DNA of 64,000 nt from contig CP087207.1 of assembly GCA_020912385.1 (NCBI GenBank), positions 1,488,001-1,552,000 of the forward strand. Direction: 5' to 3'. This document shows, piece by piece, positions 55,521-64,000 of the stretch. Positions within the stretch are counted from its first letter, which is position 1. The number at the start of each line of letters is the position of its first letter. The DNA is from Neofusicoccum parvum (taxonomy: Eukaryota > Ascomycota > Dothideomycetes > Botryosphaeriales > Botryosphaeriaceae). Both the position numbers and the translations under genes were made by a program. The notes under the pieces were generated by a model. It searched no databases and had not been told where the DNA came from. It was given only the letters and a program-made list of their open reading frames with translations.

Positions 55521-55794
55521 TCAGTGGCCGTCTCTTGGTAGAGCTGGGCGCCGGGTGAGAACATCGAGAGGGGATGAAGATGACAGTCCTGCCGGCCCCA
55601 GAACCGCCAAGCCGAAACGATAGTTCTACGCCAGCCAAATGCGCTAAGCAGAGACTTATTCGATGGACATCGGTGGTAAAGGTGATGTGACAGAATTATT
55701 GCGCCAGATGAGAAGAGATGCCATAGGGTTCGAAAAAATTGCAACACACAACAGTAGAAAGGTAAGGAACTGCATGAGAAAAGGGCAAAAGAAA

Positions 55795-55825
55795 CCGCCC
55801 TAGCGTAGCTTTGCTACCTAGGCGG
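55795..55825. repeat. Imperfect hairpin
   Basis: CCGCCCTAGCGTAGC and GCTACCTAGGCGG form an inverted repeat around a TTT loop with small bulges. It lies about 270 bases from the gypsy remnant. Confidence 0.5.
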
Positions 55826-56294
55826 GAAGAAACCAACTCTGACGCTGGTTTACTTATTCATCGCAATCCACTCTGTTTACTGTTGATTCGTCGGCGGAGA
55901 AACCTTCTTGGTGGCGTTCGAACACACCGGTTTCCTCTTTGGGTAGGACTAATGGTCTTAGATCAAGTGTTAGCAGTTCTTCGATATAAATTTGTAGACA
56001 TACCACTCGGCCAGTTGGCTGGCTATTTGGGTTGTTCTGTGGGTGAAGGTGAGGACGGTAGAAAGGGTTTATGAAGTCCAGGCTGGGGTCAATTTAGATC
56101 AAGTGAAGGGATGATGGTGCCTCGGACTTGGGGGTTGGCGACTGGCAACCTCACCTAGGGAGCTAACACACTTGAGTAGAAAAGTCATTTACTCTGAAGC
56201 AAGCGCCTTGACAAACGGTAAACGATCTATAAATGAGACGCATGTCTACCTGCAAAGCCGCCGCTCCAGCAGCAGCAGTTCCCAATTTTCATCC

Positions 56295-58545
<2,251 letters not shown>

Positions 58546-59212
58546 GGCGGGTGAGGACTGGAGAGAGCGGTTGCTTGATGCGAGTGTGAGCAGCGTCTGC
58601 GGCCGTCTAAGAACGAGCACGCCACGGCTCTCGCGAACCCGGCGGGTGGGTCAGTCCACGCGAGACGAAGTCGACAACGCTCCCACCGCAGCCCACCGGG
58701 TGGTTGGCAGGGCGTGCCGGCGGCTGCTGCGCTGGGCAGGCGCGCGGGCGCTGCGGATTGGTGGAGAAACGGCGCAGCCCGCCACAGCCCGGGGACGGGT
58801 CGCTTCGACGGCTCCCACGACGCTGCCGTCGGCACATCTGCCCCCGCGCACGACACGCCGCACCGCGCGCTGCCCACTCACGCCCGCCTCGGCGGCCGGC
58901 CGGGGCAGCCTGCTCACCTTATTTCTGCCCGCAGGCTCAGGAGCCCACGCGCCGCCAGTCACGCTATGCCGCTTCCATGCCAAGCCCCGGATGGGCTACC
59001 CCAGACAGCTGCGTGCACGGCTCCGCGCAGGATTCGCGCGCGCACAACCGGGGATGCAGGGTTGCGGCCGGCCAGAATGCGGAGTGCACCGTTGCTCTCC
59101 GCATACACTATAAGATGTCCTCCGCGCCCAAAACGGGACCGCGTTTCTTGTCGCGCACAGCTGCCTCGCTGACACTCTTGCGCATCTCAACCTGTGGTCG
59201 CAAGCAGCAATC
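58546..59212. promoter_or_regulatory. Divergent promoter region, arabinofuranosidase / sugar transporter
   Basis: The 667-base GC-rich spacer separates the two starts. A TATAA lies at 59109-59113, about 100 bases before the transporter start. Several SYGGRG-type sites (CCGGGG) could bind CreA but are expected by chance in GC-rich DNA. No perfect GGCTAA (XlnR) or CGGNTAAW (AraR) site was noticed. Confidence 0.45.
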
Positions 59213-60968
59213 ATGGCTCTTCCTCCCAAGTGGTACCAGGTCCGCTGCTCTTTTCTCTCTCTGTCACGCCAGCTTCGGCGCTAACATTGTCCAGTTCCTG
59301 GTCTGCGTCTTCGCCTCGCTGGGCTCCGTGCTCTACGGCTACGATTTGGGTGTTATTGCAGAAGTCATTGCTAGCCAGTCTTTCAAGACCAAGTTTGGCG
59401 ACAATGACAATGAGACGTAAGTTCAATTTGCCGCAGCCTCCCAGGCCGTCAAAATGCTAAGACATTTGTCTAGCGGAGCTGTTGTCTCTGTCTTCACCGG
59501 CGGCGCCTTCTTCGGCGCCATGTTCGCCGGTGCCATGAACGATCGGGCTGGACGCAAATTGACAATCCTGACCGGCGCCGTCATCTTCTGCTTGGGCGGC
59601 GGCCTCCAGACCGGTGCGGCGACGATTGATTACCTCTATGCCGGCCGCTGTCTCGCTGGTGTCGGTGTTGGCTTCCTCGTCATGGTTGTTCCTCTCTACC
59701 AAGCCGAGCTGGCTCATCCCAGCATTCGTGGCCGAGTAACTGCTCTGCAGCAGTTCATGTTGGGCATTGGCGCCCTCGCCGCCTCCTGGATCTCCTATGG
59801 CACCTATGTCGGCTATGCAGGCGATGACGACCGCCAATGGCGCGTCTCGCTGGGTATCCAGGTCATTCCGGCCGGTCTGCTGGCCATGCTCATCCTGCTC
59901 TTCCCGGAATCGCCTCGTTGGCTGATCGACCACGGCCAGCCCGAGAAGGGTCTCAAGACGCTCGCACAGCTGCACTCGCACGGAGATGAGAACGACGTCT
60001 GGGTGCGCGCCGAGTATGACCAGATCCAGGAGGCCATCAGCATCGAGCACGAGCATGCTGCCAAGTCCTACTTTGAGCTCTTCACGAACAAGTCGTGTTT
60101 CCGCCGCCTCTTCATCGCCGTGTCTCTTCAGGCCTCCGTCCAGATGACCGGTGTCAGCGCCATCCAGTACTACTCTGTCTCCATCTACGAGCAGATCGGT
60201 ATCGCCGGCGACGATACGCTCAAGTACCAGGCCATCAACTCCATCATTGCACTGGTCGCCCAGTTCCTGACTATCCTCTTCATCGACAAGACCGGTCGCC
60301 GCTGGCCGCTGATTTTCGGAAATCTGGGCAACATGGTGACCTTCATCATCGCCACCGCCCTGCTCGCCGTGTTCCCACCTGGATCGAGCGGCAACGGCGC
60401 CGCCGCCTGGGGTTTTATCGCCATGACCTGGCTGTACAATTTCTCCTTCTCGTGCACGTGCGGTCCTCTGTCCTGGATCAGTGAGTGCTCCCAGTTTATC
60501 CCCGCGTCTGTTGACCAAGACTGACCTCTGTCCCCTTAGTTCCCGCCGAGATCTTCGACACTCGAACCCGTAGCAAGGGTGTCGCCATCGCCACCATGAC
60601 CTCCTTCGCCTTCAACACCATGATCGGCCAAGTCACTCCAATCGCCCTGACCAACATCGGCTGGAAGTTCTACATCCTCTTCATCGTAAGTCGAGCCCCC
60701 CTTACACACCAATACCCTCCCTCGCGCATGCTAACGACTTTTCTTCCTCGTCTAGGTCTGCAACTTTACCAACGCCGTCTACTTCTGGGCCATACTGCCC
60801 GAGACCAAGCAGCGCCCGCTCGAGGAGATGAACTACCTCTTCACCAACGCCCCGCTCTTCGTGCCGACCATGGACCGCTCCGCCGTCGAGACGCACGACC
60901 TAGAGCGCAGGGTCGAGGAGGTCGAGCGCAAGGGAAGCATCGTGCGGACGCACGAGGAGAAGATCTAA
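59213..60968 (+). CDS. MFS sugar transporter
   Basis: This twelve-helix sugar/H+ symporter-type protein of the major facilitator superfamily sits in the plasma membrane. Five exons, 59213-59239, 59295-59416, 59474-60480, 60540-60685 and 60756-60968, give 504 residues. The first exon is only 27 bases (MALPPKWYQ). Family motifs include YGYDLGVIAEV in helix 1, DRAGRK after helix 2, GRCLAGVGVGFLVMVVPLYQAELAHPSIRGR, PESPRWL after helix 6, DKTGRRWPL, PAEIFDTRTRSKG and PETKQRPLEEM after helix 12. The DR/K/T-rich ending is cytosolic. The substrate cannot be read from the sequence; a hexose or pentose is likely. Being divergent from an arabinofuranosidase suggests uptake of plant-wall sugars, which is inference. 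Confidence 0.92.
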
Positions 60969-61899
60969 GAAGAAGGGATACCAAGAGATTATTCCGGGTA
61001 ATAGAGGGTACGAATGAAACGAGCGACGCCTGTGTTCGCGCTGGTTGGATGACGGTTTCGTCCGAAGCGCACTACTGCCTCGCGTGTGACTGCACGAAAG
61101 CGCGGTACGATATGTCTGAAATGAAATCAATTCAGCCTCGCGTGAGACATTCCTCCGGAGTTGGTTGTTGATGTGTGCCGTGTCCGCGCGTGACGAGTGA
61201 GCGGAGTGACCTGGGACCGGCTAGCCCCTGTGCGCGTCAGCAGACGGCCGTCTCTCCTCCCGCCACCCCGAGGCTGGCCGTCGTGATACCCGGTAACGAG
61301 CTCCCGTCCCGCTAGTGAACTGAAATACATGCCGACGGGTTACATGGTTGCCAACCGTAGGGCCGGATCGAGACTAAGCCCACCCACCACTTGCCGAGGA
61401 TCGCCGTCCGCCCCAACAACTCTCCGAGGAGACAAACACGGTCAGAACATGTTTCCCAGGGACAAGACGTTCGACCTTGCTTCAGCCCTGCAGGGGTCCT
61501 CTACACTCCCTTTCCCCCTTCCGTCCACCTGCATGACCCTCCGACGTCTGGCCAAGGAAACACGTTTGAAACATGTTCCCTCCACGCTGTCTAGAAGGAG
61601 CAATAGGCTATACTCTGCATGGCCATAATTAACCGGTGTGGTGCATGCAAGTGAGATGGGTGGGGCTATTTCAGGCTGTTCGTCTTCACCAATGGGATAA
61701 AATAGCGTGAGATCTTTGTTTTTGCTGTTTTGGTCTTGTCTGGAGTGCTTAGTTCCTGGAATAGAGCTGAGGCTCTTTGTGAGCTACATGTACCAATGGT
61801 ACCTTCCTTTTCCGTTCATGTTTATCCGCTCTCTTCACCACGCCATACGCCACAGAAATGGAAAGTAAAGAGAAATAATGAGGTATGAGTGAGGAGAAC
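60969..61899. other. Convergent 3' intergenic region
   Basis: About 930 bases lie between the convergent stops of the transporter and the PRPP synthetase. No gene or repeat is recognised. Confidence 0.5.
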
Positions 61900-63054
61900 T
61901 TAATCAACAGGGGCGTGCTTGAACAGGAATGACACACTCTCGCCGTTGTGGGTACGGCGGCAGGCCTCGGCAAGCTGCAAGAGCAAGTCAGCTTATGAAT
62001 CAAGGTGAACATCCATATTTGATACTCACCGTAGGGCTGATGTCGATGGTCTCGATCCGGGGGCAGAGAAGCTTCTTGTCATCGTGCGGAACAGTGTTGG
62101 TTACAACAACCTTCTCCAGCTTGCTATTGTTCAGTGCCTCAATGGCATTGCCGCTCAGGATACCATGCGTGACAATAGCAATTGCGGACTTGGCACCATG
62201 CTGGATGACAACGTCTGCGGCCTTCGCAAGGGTCCCGCACGTGTCGGCCATGTCATCCACAATGATGGCGGTCTTGCCGCTGACGTCTCCGACCAGCACC
62301 ATCTTCGAGACCTCGTTCGGCCTTGCGCGCTCCTTGTGAATCAGGGCAAAACCCAGGTCCAGGCCGTCGGCAATCGACGTCGCCCTCTTCGCACCACCAG
62401 CATCAGGGCTGACAATGACGCACTCCTTCACAGGCAGGTGCTCACGGATCCAGCGCAGGGTGCTGGGCTCGGCGTAGAGGTTGTCGACGGGGACGTTGAA
62501 GAAGCCCTGGATCTGGCTGGCGTGCAGATCCATGGTGATGACGTGGTTGCAGCCAGCCGTCTGCAACATGTTGGCCATCAGCTTCGCGGTGATGGGGGCA
62601 CGCGACTTGTCCTTCTTGTCCTGGCGCGCGTAGGGGAAGTTCGGGATGACGGCGGTGATGCGGCGGGCGGAAGCAGTCTTGCAGGCGTTGATCATGATCA
62701 GCAACTCCATCAGACCATCATTGATATCGCCGGGAGCGGTCGACTGCAGAATGAAGACTGGGCGTATGCGTGTCAGTGGGGCGTGCGGCTATGACGCGGG
62801 GCATGGCGCAGGGCGAGAGAGCAGTACCATCTTCATCGCGGACAGACTCGCCGATGGTGACGGAGGTCTCCTGGTTGGAGTATTGCAGCACGAGGATCTT
62901 GGTAAGCTCGATGCCTAGCCTGTGCAGGATCTGGTGAGCGCAGCGCCCTGGCAGGTGCAGCAGCCGGTCAGGTAGCGGCGTACCGATCAGCCACCAGCTT
63001 GGCGAGCGTGGGGTGGCTGTTGCCCGTGAGCAGCTTGATCGAGTTGGTGGCCAT
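61900..63054 (-). CDS. Ribose-phosphate pyrophosphokinase (PRPP synthetase)
   Basis: The enzyme makes PRPP from ribose 5-phosphate and ATP for purine, pyrimidine, His and Trp synthesis. Four exons, 63054-62984, 62919-62828, 62757-62030 and 61974-61900, give 321 residues, the usual length of the short fungal PRS proteins (no long insertion). Conserved parts are [32 protein letters not shown], the flexible-loop/ATP region [12 protein letters not shown], the divalent-metal and ATP region [19 protein letters not shown], and the PRPP-binding motif [13 protein letters not shown]. The last exon encodes only 24 residues ([18 protein letters not shown]), again conserved. In yeast such subunits form hetero-oligomers with longer PRS proteins; the paralog class is not assigned. 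It diverges from RPS6. Confidence 0.93.
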
Positions 63055-63398
63055 GGCGGGGGGCGGCAGCAGCAGTGCGTGGGTGCTGGAGCGGGCCTTC
63101 GGTGCGCATGGTGGAGGCTGCAAGAGCTGCGGCCCAAGCCAGAATGCGATAAAATCCATTCGCGCCCGCTTCTGCCGCGCCCCACCGCCTGCTCCAGCCG
63201 GCGGGCGGTGTGGCTCGCCCGCCAGCGCTGGCAGCGACTGCCCAGTGCGCGCACCGGCCGCACGTTTCGCCGATTCCGCTAGCGAAGCCCACTCGAAAAG
63301 AATTCGTCCATCACCACTAGCTTTACCGCGACGACCGCGACGACAACACCAGCCCCCCGACACCGAGTCCTTTCGATCTTGACCCCCGAGCCGTCAAG
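63055..63398. promoter_or_regulatory. Divergent promoter region, PRPP synthetase / RPS6
   Basis: Only 344 bases separate the starts of two growth-related genes. The part next to RPS6 is rich in CGACGACC-type repeats. No TATA box was seen. Confidence 0.5.
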
Positions 63399-64000
63399 AT
63401 GAAGCTCAACATTTCCTACCCGGCCAACGGCTCGCAGAAGCTGATCGAGATCGACGATGAGCGCAAGCTCCGCGTCTTCATGGAGCGCCGCATGGGTCAG
63501 GAGGTTCCCGGCGACAGCATTGGCGACGAGTTCAAGGGCTACGTCTTCAAGATCACCGGCGGCAACGACAAGCAGGGTTTCCCGATGAAGCAGGGTGTCA
63601 TGCACCCCACCCGTGTCCGCCTCCTGCTCGCCGACGGCCACTCCTGCTACCGCCCGCGCCGCACTGGTGAGCGCAAGAGGAAGTCCGTTCGCGGCTGCAT
63701 CGTCGGCATGGATCTCTCTGTTCTTGCTCTCTCCATTGTCAAGCAGGGCGACGCCGACATCCCCGGCCTGACCGACACCGTCCACCCCAAGCGCCTCGGC
63801 CCCAAGCGTGCCACCAAGATCCGCCGCATGTTCGGTCTCAGCAAGGAAGACGATGTGGGTTACCTTCCCCTTATCGTGCTTCGCCGGGTCATCTCAATTA
63901 TCTTGAGATGATTCCGAGTCTGAGTTTAGAAAGAGCCGAGAATCTGATATACCTTGTGATATAGGTCCGCAAGTTCGTCATCCGCCGCGAGGTCACTCCC
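63399..64000 (+). CDS. RPS6: 40S ribosomal protein S6 (eS6), 3' partial
   Basis: This is a protein of the small ribosomal subunit, whose C-terminal serines are phosphorylated downstream of TOR in other fungi; that tail lies beyond the window. Exon 1 is 63399-63854 and exon 2 starts at 63965 and runs off the edge, after a 110-base intron (GTGGGT...ATATAG). The protein begins [20 protein letters not shown] and shows [23 protein letters not shown] and [22 protein letters not shown], joined to [11 protein letters not shown]. All are highly conserved in eS6. The start codon context CAAGATGA is typical. The frame is unbroken to position 64000. Confidence 0.96.

Larger units (their letters stand above)
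55010..56294. other. Intergenic region with gypsy remnant
   Basis: About 1.3 kb lie between the PheRS stop and the arabinofuranosidase stop. It includes a Ty3/gypsy fragment and a strong hairpin at 55795-55825. No intact gene is supported. Confidence 0.5.

Noticed and set aside
59457..60518. 353-codon minus-strand open frame inside the sugar transporter
   Set aside because: Antisense shadow; the plus strand encodes clear MFS motifs throughout.

Overview
The window is nuclear DNA of a filamentous ascomycete (Pezizomycotina). It carries a VeA velvet regulator, fungal TRAPPII and PEX16 genes and a fungal RTA1-type protein. Introns are mostly 45-70 bases, with GT(A/G)NGT donors and CTNAY branch sites. 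Gene content and protein style suggest Dothideomycetes, but the class is inference. About twenty protein genes are supported, nearly all single-copy housekeeping genes. No rRNA, tRNA, CRISPR array or secondary-metabolite cluster was seen.

Layout. 1-1842: 3' part of the RNA polymerase III subunit gene RPC82 (+). 4523-6826: coiled-coil, AT-hook nuclear protein (-). 7636-9505: veA (-), followed upstream by 5.3 kb of very GC-rich DNA without a convincing gene. 14774-19819: six-exon TRAPPC10/Trs130 gene (-), divergent from an RTA1-family membrane protein (20552-21676, +). 22346-24045: Sly41-type transporter (-), divergent from a secreted alpha/beta hydrolase (24591-27451, +). 28173-30896: PUF RNA-binding protein (+). 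32442-35279: SEY1 (+). 36086-38567: 78-kDa complex I subunit (+). 39868-44275: unusual Myb/SANT plus WD40 plus CxxC protein (-). 44892-46209: PEX16 (-), divergent from an HD-domain hydrolase (46730-47600, +). 48384-48938: small membrane protein (+). 49.5-51.4 kb: transposon-rich intergenic DNA with an intact Copia-type gag ORF. 51453-52750: mitochondrial dicarboxylate carrier (-), divergent from mitochondrial Phe-tRNA synthetase (53098-55009, +). 55.0-56.2 kb: Ty3/gypsy remnant. 56295-58545: GH51 alpha-L-arabinofuranosidase (-), divergent from an MFS sugar transporter (59213-60968, +). 61900-63054: PRPP synthetase (-), divergent from ribosomal protein S6 (63399 to the edge, +).

Functional links. 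Several mitochondrial genes occur (complex I, dicarboxylate carrier, PheRS), as do vesicle and ER-shaping genes (TRAPPII, SLY41, SEY1). They are scattered, not clustered. The one plausible functional pair is the arabinofuranosidase and sugar transporter, which share a 667-bp promoter.

Most interesting signals: (1) a 5-base microexon in the dicarboxylate carrier gene, needed to restore the carrier signature; (2) a family of about 80-bp terminal-inverted-repeat elements, with three clear copies and one decayed copy, in which two copies differ almost only by transitions; (3) two probable GC-AG introns, and two introns whose length is a multiple of three and which contain no stop; (4) an orphan, uninterrupted Copia gag ORF; (5) the Myb-WD40-CxxC architecture.
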